Positions 35,367 to 44,737 of a stretch of DNA of 64,000 nt are shown here, in pieces. This DNA is from an uncultured SAR86 cluster bacterium (GTDB lineage Bacteria; Pseudomonadota; Gammaproteobacteria; Magnimaribacterales; D2472), in contig CACECP010000005.1 in assembly GCA_902558095.1 (NCBI GenBank), forward strand, positions 1-64,000. The letters are read 5' to 3'. How positions within the stretch are numbered: the stretch's first letter is position 1; each line of letters opens with the position of its first letter. The notes beneath the pieces were generated by a model. That model was not told the DNA's origin. It searched no databases and saw nothing but the letters and a program-made list of their open reading frames with translations. The translations under genes and the position numbers were made by a program.

Positions 35367-36530
35367 TTATTCTAATTTAAAAGTTAGTCCAGCATTACTT
35401 TCTAATCTTTTTATTAATTTTGTGCCCATGGATGAGGCAGGTGTATATATGCCACCAGCAAGATCTTGACAATCTTTAACAAGACAAATAGCGCTTTCAG
35501 TTATCATTTTTGATGTAGAGCCATATCCTGGATCCATATCTCCATTAACCGAAGCTTTAATAGTCTCGCCGTCAACATCTGCACAAAAAAGTACATCATA
35601 GTTTCCATTTTCTCTAGATTCTCTTGAAGGTCCTTCACCAGGTTCAGGAGCATCCCCAAGAGGATTCATAGTTGATATGAATTCAGCAGCGGCTTTGCCC
35701 TCTTCTCCAGGCCCTTGAATCCACATTTCATTATATTTGAAGCTTTCACCATAAATATGATTCATTAATTTATTAGAGCGATGGATATTTTTTGTATTGA
35801 TTGGAGCCATAAAAAACGGGGCCACCCAAGTATCTAGCTCTTCATCATAAACAGGCTTTGAATCATCATCCTGTTGTACGCCTTGAAAACCCTCACATAG
35901 CGCATGGGGATTTACTAGAACATTCAAAAGTTCTGGATCTGATTGAAGAGCGGCCATTGTTGCCTTCATTGATGCGGCTGTTCCACCAGAAAACTCTCCA
36001 TTCATATCCCTTACTCTTCCTCTTACAGAAGGTGCGTATTTATTAAGTCTGGACATTACTTCTTCTTGAACAAATAAAACTCCAAGATCAAAAGGAATGC
36101 TATCAAAGCCACAAGAAAAAACTATTCTTGCACCTGTTTGTTTTGCCTCTGCAGAACATTCGGAGATAATTTTATGCATGAAGCCAACCTCACCACACAA
36201 ATCAACATAATCTGTACCTGAAGATATGCATGCTCTTACAACCTTGTCGCCATAAAGCTGATATGGCCCAACAGTTGTTAAAACACATTTTGTTTGCATA
36301 ACTAGCGCATCAATTGAAGACTGGTCCTCACTATCAACTTGAATAATTCCAACATCATTGGTTAATTTTAGTTTTTCTTTAAGATTTTGAAGTTTTTCTA
36401 GATTTCTTCCTGCTATAGCCCATGAAATATCTTCATTTGAGTACTGGTTTAATGCATACTCAACAACAAGCTTACCGGTAAAGCCAGAAGCTCCATAAAC
36501 TACAAAATCATAATTAGCTGGATTATTCAT
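35367..36530 (-). CDS. Saccharopine dehydrogenase-family / trans-acting enoyl reductase-like protein
   Basis: A 387-residue oxidoreductase. The N-terminal Rossmann fold has VVYGASGFTGKLVVEY (residues 10-25) and SWAIAGRNLEKL. Then come TTVGPYQLYGDKVVRACISSGTDYVDLCGE and SCGFDSIPFDLGV, the conserved core of the saccharopine-dehydrogenase-like family that includes mycobacterial trans-acting enoyl reductases and eukaryotic SCCPDH. These act on lipid-like substrates; the specific one is unknown. It ends one base after the convergent nucleotidyltransferase and diverges from the acyl-CoA synthetase gene across 69 bp, which hints at a shared lipid role. Confidence 0.85.
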   Translation of the reverse strand: MNNPANYDFVVYGASGFTGKLVVEYALNQYSNEDISWAIAGRNLEKLQNLKEKLKLTNDVGIIQVDSEDQSSIDALVMQTKCVLTTVGPYQLYGDKVVRACISSGTDYVDLCGEVGFMHKIISECSAEAKQTGARIVFSCGFDSIPFDLGVLFVQEEVMSRLNKYAPSVRGRVRDMNGEFSGGTAASMKATMAALQSDPELLNVLVNPHALCEGFQGVQQDDDSKPVYDEELDTWVAPFFMAPINTKNIHRSNKLMNHIYGESFKYNEMWIQGPGEEGKAAAEFISTMNPLGDAPEPGEGPSRESRENGNYDVLFCADVDGETIKASVNGDMDPGYGSTSKMITESAICLVKDCQDLAGGIYTPASSMGTKLIKRLESNAGLTFKLE

Positions 36531-36599
36531 TTTATTATGTCCTATATAAAAAAGTGTGGTCGGATTATAATATAAAATTATATATATTTAATTTATAAG

Positions 36600-38408
36600 A
36601 TGTTTAAAAAAATTGCAGAATTTTTCAGAGTGATTGGGGAGTTAAGGTACATCATTCCCCTTTTAAGATATAAGTGGCCAGAATTAGATTCAAATTCATC
36701 TCTTGCCCATTCTTTTCAAGATACAGTTGAGGAACATGGTGATAAAGAATTTCTTTATTTTGAAGATGAAGTATGGACATATTCACAAACTAATGAAGCT
36801 GCAAATATTCTTGCAAATAAGCTCTCAAAAGAAGGCATAGAACATGGTGATAAAGTTGTTTTATTCATGGAAAATAGACCCAATTTTGTTATATCACTTT
36901 TAGCTATAAATAAATTGGGAGCAATTGGCGCATTAATTAATACAAGCCTTACCGGAAAACCTCTTGTACATTGTATAAATACATCTGACTCAAAGAAATG
37001 TATTTTTGGTGATGAATTATCTAATTCTTTAGAAGGTGTATTATCTGAAATTAATATAACTAATAAGTCTGATTTAATTTGGGTGGAAGATAATAATCCA
37101 TATAATTGTCCTGAATGGGCAACCAATGTAAAAGAAAGTCTTGATGAATCAAAGTCTATAAATCTTGAAGAAACTAATAATGTGATTGCTGGAGATACTG
37201 CATTCTATATATACACATCAGGCACTACTGGTGTTCCAAAAGCGGCACTATTTCCAAATGTAAAAATTGTTGCAGGATCTACAAACATAACAATAGCTGG
37301 ATATAGACTTACTAGTAATGACTGCATGTATAATTGTCTTCCTTTATATCACTCAACAGGGTTAATTCTTGGTTTATGTGCATGTATTCAAGTAGGTGCA
37401 TCTACTTTTATAAAACGTAAGTTTTCTGCTTCATCTTTTTGGGGTGAAGTTCAAAAATTTAAAACAACAGCATTCGTATATGTTGGTGAACTATGCAGAT
37501 ACTTGAGCTTTCAAGAGCCTTGTGATGAAGAGTTAAATAATCCGATTTCAAAAATGGTTGGCAATGGCCTCAGGCCAGATCTTTGGGATACCTTTAGAAA
37601 CAGATTTAATGTTGATCGAATTTGTGAAATATATGGAGCTAGTGAAGCAAATGGTATGTTTATGAATTTGCTTAACAAAGATCAAACTATTGGTATGACA
37701 AATACAGATATCAAGCTTTTTGCTTATGATGTGGCTGAAGATAAATTAAAAGTTGATGAAAATGGAAACTACATTGAAATTAAGGATCATTCTCCAGGCT
37801 TAGCTCTTATGAAGATTGGTCCCAACGCAATCTATAATGGATATACAGATGCGCAAGCAAGTGAAAAGAAAATAATTAGAGATGTTGTTGAGGATGGAGA
37901 TCGATGGTTTGATACCGGAGATCTTTTAAAAACTATGGATGTGGGTTTTGCTTTGGGTAGGCAGCATTACCAGTTTGTTGACAGAGTTGGAGATACTTTT
38001 AGATGGAAGTCTGAAAACGTCTCAACCAATGAAGTTGCTGAAATTCTGAATGCATTTGATCAAGTGAATATGGCCAATGTTTTTGGTGTTAAAGTACCAC
38101 AAAGTGAAGGAAGAGCTGGAATGGTTGCATTCAATTGTAATTTAAATGAATTTAAGTGGGATAAATTTTCTGATTTTGTATCAGAAAGATTGCCAAGTTA
38201 TGCTCAACCAGTTTTTGTAAGAATTATTGAGGAGCTTGAAACCACTGGAACATTCAAATTAAAAAAGAACGATTTAAGAGAAGAGGCTTATCATCTTGAT
38301 AAAGTTAAAGGTGACCAAATCTTTGTTAAAAAACCAGGAGAAAAAAAATACTCTTTATTAGATAATAATTATTATGGCATCATTCAAGAAGGTCGTGCTG
38401 GTTTCTAA
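36600..38408 (+). CDS. Long-chain acyl-CoA synthetase, FATP/FadD6 type
   Basis: A 602-residue AMP-forming ligase that activates long- or very-long-chain fatty acids with ATP and CoA. The AMP-binding P-loop is IYTSGTTGVPKAA (about residues 204-216), with YNCLPLYHSTGLILG, IYGASEANGM (about 350) and the WFDTGDLLKTMD hinge region. FVDRVGDTFRWKSENVSTNEVAEIL is the C-terminal lysine-domain motif, in the form typical of SLC27/FATP and mycobacterial FadD6. The N-terminal part has no clear membrane segment but is hydrophobic (about residues 8-25). It supplies acyl-CoAs for the many dehydrogenases in the window. Confidence 0.92.
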   Translation: MFKKIAEFFRVIGELRYIIPLLRYKWPELDSNSSLAHSFQDTVEEHGDKEFLYFEDEVWTYSQTNEAANILANKLSKEGIEHGDKVVLFMENRPNFVISLLAINKLGAIGALINTSLTGKPLVHCINTSDSKKCIFGDELSNSLEGVLSEINITNKSDLIWVEDNNPYNCPEWATNVKESLDESKSINLEETNNVIAGDTAFYIYTSGTTGVPKAALFPNVKIVAGSTNITIAGYRLTSNDCMYNCLPLYHSTGLILGLCACIQVGASTFIKRKFSASSFWGEVQKFKTTAFVYVGELCRYLSFQEPCDEELNNPISKMVGNGLRPDLWDTFRNRFNVDRICEIYGASEANGMFMNLLNKDQTIGMTNTDIKLFAYDVAEDKLKVDENGNYIEIKDHSPGLALMKIGPNAIYNGYTDAQASEKKIIRDVVEDGDRWFDTGDLLKTMDVGFALGRQHYQFVDRVGDTFRWKSENVSTNEVAEILNAFDQVNMANVFGVKVPQSEGRAGMVAFNCNLNEFKWDKFSDFVSERLPSYAQPVFVRIIEELETTGTFKLKKNDLREEAYHLDKVKGDQIFVKKPGEKKYSLLDNNYYGIIQEGRAGF

Positions 38409-38413
38409 AAAAG

Positions 38414-38935
38414 CTACCTAATTTTACTATCAATTAAAACAGCTATTAATAAAGCTGGTTCGTCTCCATTATTTACCCAAGCATGATTTGTTCCTCTTTG
38501 GACAACGACATCAAAGGGCTTTAGGTCAACTTCTTCTTGATCAAGAACTAAGGTTACATCTCCTTTAAGCAAAATAATGTAATCAATAGTTTCAGTTTTA
38601 TGCATTGCTGGATGCTTACTAGTGTCAATTCTATGATGAGCTGCGCCTATTTTTTCAAATGCATCTGCTGCAATTTCTTGCATCATTTCTTCTGGAACAC
38701 CCTCTGGTAAAGGGTTAATTTGAAAATATCTGAATTTAGTTCCGCCATCTGGTGGGGATAGGATGATTTCTTCGTCAGCCCTATCTACATAATCAGTAGA
38801 AATAATATCATTCCCATCAGTATTCCATAACTCAAAAAGTCCTCCAACATCTTCTCCGATTGATCTAGCCGGAGGCCCATCCATTGTAATGATTGATTTA
38901 CCATCTTTATTATGTCCAGTAATTATTCTCCTCAT
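38414..38935 (-). CDS. Cupin-domain protein
   Basis: A 173-residue protein with a single C-terminal cupin barrel (about residues 95-165: HKTETIDYIILLKGDVTLVL, then RGTNHAWVNNGDEPALLIAVLI). The motif-1 histidine and glutamate and the motif-2 HAW histidine are present, so a metal site is plausible. The N-terminal 90 residues contain a second beta-rich segment ending in INPLPEGVP. The family is often annotated as uncharacterised cupin and may be a small dioxygenase or isomerase. A strong Shine-Dalgarno (AGGAGG) lies before the ATG at 38935, just past the nagZ stop. Confidence 0.85.
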   Translation of the reverse strand: MRRIITGHNKDGKSIITMDGPPARSIGEDVGGLFELWNTDGNDIISTDYVDRADEEIILSPPDGGTKFRYFQINPLPEGVPEEMMQEIAADAFEKIGAAHHRIDTSKHPAMHKTETIDYIILLKGDVTLVLDQEEVDLKPFDVVVQRGTNHAWVNNGDEPALLIAVLIDSKIR

Positions 38936-38936
38936 T

Positions 38937-39947
38937 CTATCCTCCTATAGTTTTTAGTTTTTCTTTGACAACTGATCTTCTGTTATTTCTGGATAAATCA
39001 TCCCAATCAGTATTAGAAGTTTTTCTCATTTGATGAATTTTTTTTGAAAGATCTATATCATTTTTCTCAAAGGCCTCTATAACATTGATAGCTTCGTATC
39101 TATTGTTGCAGACTAAAATCATATCGCATCCTGCTTCTATTGACTTAACTGCCTTATTAGCAAAGCTTAAATCACCAGCTCCAAACATGCTCAGATCATC
39201 ACTAAAAATCAAACCTTTGTATTTAATTTTTTCTCTAAGAATGTCTTTTAACCAATATCTTGAATAACTCGGTATATATTTATCAATGTTTGGAAAAAGA
39301 ATATGAGCACACATAATTGCATCTAATTTATTAGATAATTCTATGTAAGGTTTAATATCAAGGCCCATAAGCTCATCAAGTTCTCTATGATCTTCAGCGA
39401 GCTCTATATGGCTATCTTCAAATATTCCCCCATGGCCTGGAAAATGTTTGCCAGTAGATTTCATGCCAGCTTCGTGCATCCCATCAATAAAATTTGATGT
39501 CAAAGAAATTACTTCTAAAGCATTATTAGCAAAAGCTCTATCCCCTATAATGCTAGAGGTTTTGTCATCAATATCTAGAACTGGCGCAAAGTTAAGATCA
39601 ATCCCAGCCGCAATCAATTCACTTGAAATTAACCAGCCAACTTCCTTTAAAAAGGACATATCATTATTTGAATTAGCATATTTGGCTACTTCTTGCATTG
39701 TAGGTATTTTTGTAAACTCTTTATTAAAGCGTTGAACTCTACCGCCCTCCTGATCAACTGCGATAATAATATTTTCTTTTATATTTCTAATCTCATGCAC
39801 AAGGTTTGTAATTTGATTAAATGACTCAAAGTTCCTTGAAAAAAAAATTAATCCTCCGACATGTTTATTCATTAACAAGTCCTTATCTTCATTAGATAAA
39901 GATGTTCCATCAATATCTAACATTAATCTTCCATATTCAATATTCAT
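38937..39947 (-). CDS. nagZ: Beta-N-acetylhexosaminidase NagZ
   Basis: Removes GlcNAc from anhydro-muropeptides in cell-wall recycling. The 336-residue GH3 protein has GLIFFSRNFES, VDQEGGRVQRF, KHFPGHGGIFEDSHIE with the His-Asp catalytic dyad region (about residues 160-175), and FSDDLSMFGA with the nucleophile Asp (about 240). Length matches NagZ (341 in E. coli). I use the ATG at 39947; a TTG two codons upstream is possible but unneeded. It ends one base before the cupin start. The protein has an additional C-terminal tail (about 315-336) with NRRSVVKEKLK. Confidence 0.94.
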   Translation of the reverse strand: MNIEYGRLMLDIDGTSLSNEDKDLLMNKHVGGLIFFSRNFESFNQITNLVHEIRNIKENIIIAVDQEGGRVQRFNKEFTKIPTMQEVAKYANSNNDMSFLKEVGWLISSELIAAGIDLNFAPVLDIDDKTSSIIGDRAFANNALEVISLTSNFIDGMHEAGMKSTGKHFPGHGGIFEDSHIELAEDHRELDELMGLDIKPYIELSNKLDAIMCAHILFPNIDKYIPSYSRYWLKDILREKIKYKGLIFSDDLSMFGAGDLSFANKAVKSIEAGCDMILVCNNRYEAINVIEAFEKNDIDLSKKIHQMRKTSNTDWDDLSRNNRRSVVKEKLKTIGG

Positions 39948-40030
39948 AACCAAATGATATCAAAGAAAGATATTTCAGGATAAGCTTTAATGATATTGAA
40001 TAAGAATATATTTGTAATATAAGATAAATC

Positions 40031-40783
40031 ATGAGTTCTAGAGCATTAATAACAGGATCCTCATCTGGGATAGGTTTTTCGTACGCAAATTACCTGAAAA
40101 ATAAAGGATGGTATTTAGATCTTGTTTCTGAAAATAAAGAACGATTAAAAAAATCTAAAGAGAATCTAAATTATGAAAATGCTTCATTTCACTCAGAAGA
40201 CTTAAGCAAAAATGAGTCTATAAAAAATATTGTAGATAATTTTCAAACACCTGATTTAATTGTTGCTAATGCAGGCGTTGCTATTAATGGAGCTATTGGT
40301 CAATTAAGTGAACAGGAAAAAAATGATGCATATTATTTAATGTGTGGTGGCGTAATAGATTTAATCGAAGGTTTTGTTCCTAAAATGATAAAAAATGGAG
40401 GAGGAAGGATAGTAATTATTTCAAGTATAGGGGCAATAACAGCAATGCCTAAATCATCAATTTACTCAAGTATAAAATCTGGTATATACGCATATGGAAA
40501 ATCAATTTCAGCTGAGTTAAAAGATAAGAATATATCTGTAACCATTAGCCTGCCTGGATATGTTAGGACCGAGGCCCATAAAAGAGCTGGACTAGATCAT
40601 CTTGAAAAAAAAATACCAAGCTGGATGTGGGTAAATGCCTATCAAGTTGTAAAAGAAACAGAAAAAGCTTCAAAAAATGGTAAAACTGAAATAATACCTG
40701 GCAAAGTTTATAGATTTACTAAGCCATTTTTAAAGTTTAAGTCTGCTATAAGTATCTGGCAATCAATAACCAAAAGAAACTAA
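40031..40783 (+). CDS. Short-chain dehydrogenase/reductase
   Basis: A 250-residue SDR. The NAD(P) loop is TGSSSGIG (residues 7-14), followed by NAGVAI (NAG motif about 80), SSIGAITAMP with the catalytic serine region (about 134), and the YSSIK active-site Tyr-Lys (about 148-152). The PGYVRTEA stretch follows. These features match the SDR family used for acyl-CoA or alcohol reduction, often annotated as 3-ketoacyl reductase or uncharacterised; the substrate is not determined. It runs opposite to nagZ and overlaps the convergent apt gene by 4 bp. Confidence 0.9.
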   Translation: MSSRALITGSSSGIGFSYANYLKNKGWYLDLVSENKERLKKSKENLNYENASFHSEDLSKNESIKNIVDNFQTPDLIVANAGVAINGAIGQLSEQEKNDAYYLMCGGVIDLIEGFVPKMIKNGGGRIVIISSIGAITAMPKSSIYSSIKSGIYAYGKSISAELKDKNISVTISLPGYVRTEAHKRAGLDHLEKKIPSWMWVNAYQVVKETEKASKNGKTEIIPGKVYRFTKPFLKFKSAISIWQSITKRN

Positions 40784-41325
40784 TAATCTATTAGAGTTTC
40801 TATTGCATAACCCTTTTCTCTAATTAATAAACTGCCGCCCAAAGCAGTTAAATCAATAACACCTAAAATTAATATATCTGAATTTTTCACATTAAAGTTT
40901 TCAGTAAATAATTCGGCGCATGCTATTGCGGTTCCTCCAGTTGCTACTAAATCATCAACAATTACAATTTTTTGATTTGAGCTCACTTTAGTATTCTTTT
41001 GGATTTCTATAGATGTGCTGCCGTATTCGAGTTCAAAACTCTTTTGAAAAGTTTCATTAGGAAGTTTTCCAGGTTTTCTTGCTAAAACAAATGGTAGATG
41101 TAAATCTCTAGCCATTGTACCAGCAAAAATAAATCCTCTGCTTTCAATACTTGCAACTAAATCTGCGCCAAATTCTTTTGTGATCCTGGTAAGCTCATCA
41201 CATGTTTTAACAAAAGCTTCTGGTGTTTCTATGAGGCTTGTAATATCCTTGAATTCAATACCGTCTATAGGAAAATTATCTACTGTTCTAATATATTGTT
41301 TAAGGTCTAATGGATCTTTGCTCAT
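40780..41325 (-). CDS. apt: Adenine phosphoribosyltransferase
   Basis: Converts adenine and PRPP to AMP in purine salvage. The 181-residue protein (from the ATG at 41325) has GIEFKDITSLIE (about residue 21), VASIESRGFIFAG, LARKPGKLP and the PRPP loop IVIVDDLVATGGTAIA (about 119-134), all standard Apt motifs. The ATG overlaps the upstream enoyl-CoA hydratase stop as TGATG; one codon further upstream a TTG is in frame but less likely. It lies about 6 kb from the GMP-synthesis cluster and is not in the same run. Confidence 0.94.
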   Translation of the reverse strand: MSKDPLDLKQYIRTVDNFPIDGIEFKDITSLIETPEAFVKTCDELTRITKEFGADLVASIESRGFIFAGTMARDLHLPFVLARKPGKLPNETFQKSFELEYGSTSIEIQKNTKVSSNQKIVIVDDLVATGGTAIACAELFTENFNVKNSDILILGVIDLTALGGSLLIREKGYAIETLIDY

Positions 41326-42131
41326 CAATTATCACCCCAATCTGGATCTCTTTTTTCAATAAAAGCATTAATCCCCTCTTTTGCATCATTTCTTAATGCA
41401 TTTTCGATCATTACCTTTGAAGTAAATTCATAAGCATCAAATAAATCCATGCCATATTGTTTATAAAAAGCTTGTTTGCCTGTTTCTATTGTTTTTATAG
41501 ATTTTTGAGAAATTTTATTTGCCAAGTCCATTACGGATTTAGTTAATTCATTTTCAGGAACATGTTCATTTATCAACGAAATTCTTTTAGCTTCGGGAGC
41601 ATTGACCATATCACCAGTCAAAAGCATTTTCAGAGCATTCTTTTTACTTACATTTCTTGATAAAGCAACCATAGGGGTAGAGCAAAATAAACCAATATTT
41701 ACCCCAGGTGTTGCAAACCTTGCATCATCCGAAGATATGGCCAAGTCACAGCTAGCAACAAGCTGACAGCCAGCAGCCGTAGCAACACCATTGACTTCGG
41801 CTATGACTGGTTTAGGAGAGTTTACAATTAATTGCATTAATGATGAGCATAGTTTAAATAAATCCATAAAATATGAAGCTCCTTCATCATCGTTATTTCG
41901 AGCATCTGTAATTTCTTTAAGGTTATGACCAGAACAAAAAACATTTCCATTTGCTGCAATAACAATCACCTTAATAGAATTATCTTTAGATGCTTTTTTA
42001 ATAGCATCAGTTAACCTTTTTATCATTTTTTCTGATAAAGCGTTTTTGTTATTCTGATCATCCATTGTAAGCCTGAGCACGCCTTTTTCATCTATGGCTT
42101 GATGAAGAATATTATTTAAGTTTTCTTTCAT
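41325..42131 (-). CDS. Enoyl-CoA hydratase/isomerase-family protein (ECHDC3-like)
   Basis: A 268-residue crotonase-fold protein. The first oxyanion loop is ANGNVFCSGHNLKEI (about residues 59-73), as in ECHDC3-like members with the GHN variant. AEVNGVATAAGCQLVASCDLAI lies near 110, and PGVNIGLFCSTPMVALSR replaces the usual glutamate-containing loop, so hydration is uncertain and isomerase or other function is possible. The C-terminal helix KEGINAFIEKRDP is typical. It overlaps apt by one base (TGATG), suggesting an operon. Confidence 0.88.
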   Translation of the reverse strand: MKENLNNILHQAIDEKGVLRLTMDDQNNKNALSEKMIKRLTDAIKKASKDNSIKVIVIAANGNVFCSGHNLKEITDARNNDDEGASYFMDLFKLCSSLMQLIVNSPKPVIAEVNGVATAAGCQLVASCDLAISSDDARFATPGVNIGLFCSTPMVALSRNVSKKNALKMLLTGDMVNAPEAKRISLINEHVPENELTKSVMDLANKISQKSIKTIETGKQAFYKQYGMDLFDAYEFTSKVMIENALRNDAKEGINAFIEKRDPDWGDN

Positions 42132-42169
42132 AGCTTTATTAGATGATAAATCTGAATATTAGTCCAATT

Positions 42170-42553
42170 TCAAGATTCTAGAATTTTTTTCGGACATTTA
42201 TTCATTACAACTTTTAGACCAGATTTTATTCCTAAAGATGCAGCATTTTCATCAACTATACCCTCTTGTATCCAAATAATATTTGCATTAATTTCTATGG
42301 CCTCATTTGTAATATCATAAATAAATTCTTTTGCTCTAAAAATATCAACCATATCAATTTTTTCTTCAATTTCCTTTAGACTTGAATAGCATTTTTGACC
42401 CAAAATATTATTTTCTTTTGGATTTACAGGAAAAACTTTATATCCATTTTTCATCAAAAATTTCATAACCTGAAAACTATCTCTATTAGGATTTGAGCTT
42501 GCTCCTACAATAGCTATATTTTTTATGTTTTCTAATAACTTTTTTAAATCCAT
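42170..42553 (-). CDS. CoA-binding (YccU-like) protein
   Basis: A 127-residue CoA-binding domain protein. The Rossmann-like loop IAIVGASSNPNRDSFQVMKFL (about residues 13-33) and FPVNPKEN, MVDIFRA and IIWIQEGIVDENAASLG segments match the COG1832/YccU family found in most bacteria. Members bind CoA or a similar nucleotide, but the cellular role is unknown. It is a stand-alone gene, 38 bp upstream of the enoyl-CoA hydratase on the same strand, so it probably belongs to the hydratase-apt run. Confidence 0.9.
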   Translation of the reverse strand: MDLKKLLENIKNIAIVGASSNPNRDSFQVMKFLMKNGYKVFPVNPKENNILGQKCYSSLKEIEEKIDMVDIFRAKEFIYDITNEAIEINANIIWIQEGIVDENAASLGIKSGLKVVMNKCPKKILES

Positions 42554-42628
42554 TATTGCTTAATAATATGTTTTATTTATTGGCTGTTTTGGGTTATATT
42601 ATCATTTTTCAAAACGAGTATTATTATT

Positions 42629-42952
42629 ATGAATGAACTTTCAAATCAATCGAACGAGCCTGTGCCTGCAAAAACAAGCGAACCAGCTAAAGGAATGGCA
42701 ATAGCCTCTATGGTATGTGGTATATGTAGTCTTGTACTATTCTTTATACCCTTTGCTAATATTGTTTTAGCTATAGTTGCAGTTGCACTTGGACATATTC
42801 ACCTTTCGAATATGAAGAAATTTCCAGATATGTATGACGGTCGCGGCATGGCGGTCGCTGGCTTAGCAACTGGTTACGTATTTCTTGGATTTACTATTCT
42901 TGGCTTTATTATCTTGCTTGCTACCGGTAGTGCTATCTTAGGATCACTCTAG
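42629..42952 (+). CDS. DUF4190-domain small membrane protein
   Basis: A 107-residue membrane protein. After a short hydrophilic N terminus rich in Pro/Glu/Ser (residues 1-20), two hydrophobic hairpin segments (about 25-55 and 78-105) carry GMAIASMVCGICSLVLFF and GRGMAVAGLATGYVFLGFTILG, the two-repeat glycine-rich pattern of DUF4190. HIHLSNMKKF lies between. Its function is unknown; such proteins are common in marine bacteria and actinobacteria. It is flanked by a hairpin on its 3' side (42984-43011). Confidence 0.85.
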   Translation: MNELSNQSNEPVPAKTSEPAKGMAIASMVCGICSLVLFFIPFANIVLAIVAVALGHIHLSNMKKFPDMYDGRGMAVAGLATGYVFLGFTILGFIILLATGSAILGSL

Positions 42953-42983
42953 TTTATAAAGATATAAATTTAATTCTTACTAT

Positions 42984-43011
42984 CCACTCATTGTTTTTTA
43001 ACAATGGGTGG
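42984..43011. terminator. Hairpin between convergent genes
   Basis: CCACTCATTGT (42984-42994) and ACAATGGGTGG (43001-43011) pair over 11 bp with one G-T pair around a 6-base loop. It lies between the ends of the DUF4190 and lipoprotein genes, so it could stop transcription from both sides. A run of U after the stem is missing on either strand, which weakens the call. Confidence 0.45.
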
Positions 43012-43024
43012 CTATGAGAGTATT

Positions 43025-43318
43025 CTATTTTCTTACGAAATCTTTTACTTCATCATTTACAACTACTTTCAAGTTGCCATCAACTAACTTTAAATATATA
43101 AAAGACATGCCATCATCACACGCCAAGGTATAAACATCTTGATCAGGACCTTCAACAGGACATATTTCACTAAAACCCTCAGCAGTAAGCCTAGCCTCAT
43201 CTCCTTTTATCTCAATTCCTATATTTGCATCTTCAACGCTTGACCAACTCCCATCAATTCCCGATGAACCACAAGCAGATAAAAATACTAAGGCACAAAA
43301 CGCATATAATTTATTCAT
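43025..43318 (-). CDS. Small outer-membrane-type lipoprotein of unknown function
   Basis: A 97-residue protein with a lipoprotein signal peptide; the lipobox LSAC places the lipidated Cys at residue 16. The mature part is about 82 residues and acidic, reading GSWSSVEDANIGIEIKGDEARL, with two further cysteines (in ICPVEG and LACDDG) that could form a disulfide. No family is recognised. A good Shine-Dalgarno (AGGAG) precedes the ATG at 43318. The next upstream gene on the same strand starts 70 bp away, so it may have its own promoter. Confidence 0.75.
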   Translation of the reverse strand: MNKLYAFCALVFLSACGSSGIDGSWSSVEDANIGIEIKGDEARLTAEGFSEICPVEGPDQDVYTLACDDGMSFIYLKLVDGNLKVVVNDEVKDFVRK

Positions 43319-43387
43319 AAATTTCTCCTATTCGTGAATTTAATATTACATAATTAAATATATACGTAAATAAAAAGCATTTCATAT

Positions 43388-43714
43388 TTAAGATATCATT
43401 GAATTAATTTTTATTTCCCAAGCGCTTCTTCCAAATAATACAAATCTATGCTCTTCCCCATTTTTGAATTTAACTGCAAGGGAATTTGGCATCATCGGTA
43501 TTAAATTAAAAACTTTAGTCCATACTTTTTCTGTTGAGGCTATATCTGATAGATCAATAATGGTGATTCCACTCTGAAAATTAAATTTATGGGATTCAAA
43601 TATCAAACGTTGATTTGTAAGATATAAAAAACCTCCAACTGCTTCAATTCCCTTTTGTAAATTTGCCCCGCCTTTTTTAATTATTTCTTCATCAATGTTG
43701 AGTTGTGTTTTCAT
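43388..43714 (-). CDS. GRAM/PH-like domain protein
   Basis: A 108-residue protein with a GRAM-type PH fold. The sequence EAVGGFLYLTNQRLIFESHKFNFQSGITIIDLSDIAS (about residues 25-61) is the GGxLYLTNxRLIFxSHxxN signature. After it come two strands (LAVKFKNGEEHRFVLFG) and a C-terminal helix. In eukaryotes the domain binds membrane lipids; in bacteria it is often a stand-alone protein of unknown function. It lies 13 bp downstream of an alpha/beta hydrolase gene on the same strand, so the two may be cotranscribed. Confidence 0.8.
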   Translation of the reverse strand: MKTQLNIDEEIIKKGGANLQKGIEAVGGFLYLTNQRLIFESHKFNFQSGITIIDLSDIASTEKVWTKVFNLIPMMPNSLAVKFKNGEEHRFVLFGRSAWEIKINSMIS

Positions 43715-43726
43715 GTTTAGTCGTCC

Positions 43727-44671
43727 TCAATGAGTAATAGATTTATCCAGTTTACAAACTATTTCATCATAGACTGAAGATGAAAATTTAAAATTATCTA
43801 TGAATCCGCAATGTCCTCCATATTGTTGAGGTTTAAATATTACATAATTTGTTTGATCTAATTTATTTAAGGGTTCGATAGGAACACATGGATCGTCAAT
43901 AGATGAGTATATAAGCGTGCTATGTTTTATCTTATCAAGAGTATCTTGAGTAATAGCATATCCAGAAAATAGCTCCTTAGTATTTTTGTGTGGTGAAAAA
44001 TTTTCTGTAAAAAACTCTGTCATATCCTCAAGGTTCTTATATTTTAATGCTTTTTCTACATCAGCAATTTCATATAATCTTATTTTTCTTCTTAATGTTT
44101 TCTGCCACTTATTTAAAAAATATTTTTTTAGAATCCATGAGGTATTATCCATTGCATGCATTGAATTTTCTGGATCAATTACTGGAGATAGAACAACAGT
44201 GCTTTTCAAAAAATTAATTTCTGCAGAAGCGGATATTCTTAATGCGATATTGCCTCCTAAAGAAAATCCAATTAAGTGTATTTCATTGTCTGGATATGTA
44301 TAACCAATAGATTTAACTGCTTCAATAAGGGTCTGTATATCAGTTGCTCTAAAGAAATCTTTATTTAGGTGCTCAGTATTGCCATGATCAATAGGATGAA
44401 TTCTAATAATATCAAAATTTTTAGTATGCAAAAGATTGGCTAAAGGAATTAAATATTTAGAATCCTTATGACCTAGCCATCCAGGAAGAAATATCACTTT
44501 CTTTTTAAATAAATCTGTCTGAAATATTTCAATTGACTGAGAATTAGAGGATGTAAAAATTTGTTTAGACGAAATTTTATTGATTTTTTTTCGTAAGGGT
44601 TTTTGCTGTATCTCTCTTATTGGGCTTGACGCTATTAGAGTATTAAATAAGCCGTTTTTAAAAAAACTCAT
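43727..44671 (-). CDS. YheT-family alpha/beta hydrolase
   Basis: A 314-residue alpha/beta hydrolase. The nucleophile elbow is GFSLGGN (about residues 154-160), an oxyanion strand lies in FLPGWLGHKDSKYLIPLA (about 61-78), an acid is likely in SSIDDPCVP (about 257), and the catalytic His is in YGGHCGFID (about 285-293). These match the COG0429/YheT family, related to eukaryotic ABHD1/3 lipid hydrolases. It probably acts on an ester in the cytosol or at the membrane; the substrate is unknown. The GRAM-domain gene follows 13 bp later. Confidence 0.88.
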   Translation of the reverse strand: MSFFKNGLFNTLIASSPIREIQQKPLRKKINKISSKQIFTSSNSQSIEIFQTDLFKKKVIFLPGWLGHKDSKYLIPLANLLHTKNFDIIRIHPIDHGNTEHLNKDFFRATDIQTLIEAVKSIGYTYPDNEIHLIGFSLGGNIALRISASAEINFLKSTVVLSPVIDPENSMHAMDNTSWILKKYFLNKWQKTLRRKIRLYEIADVEKALKYKNLEDMTEFFTENFSPHKNTKELFSGYAITQDTLDKIKHSTLIYSSIDDPCVPIEPLNKLDQTNYVIFKPQQYGGHCGFIDNFKFSSSVYDEIVCKLDKSITH

Positions 44672-44737
44672 TATACTTATCTCTTAAATATCTTTATGAA
44701 TATAAACCATACAAATTTTCAAAGTTATTCTAACCGA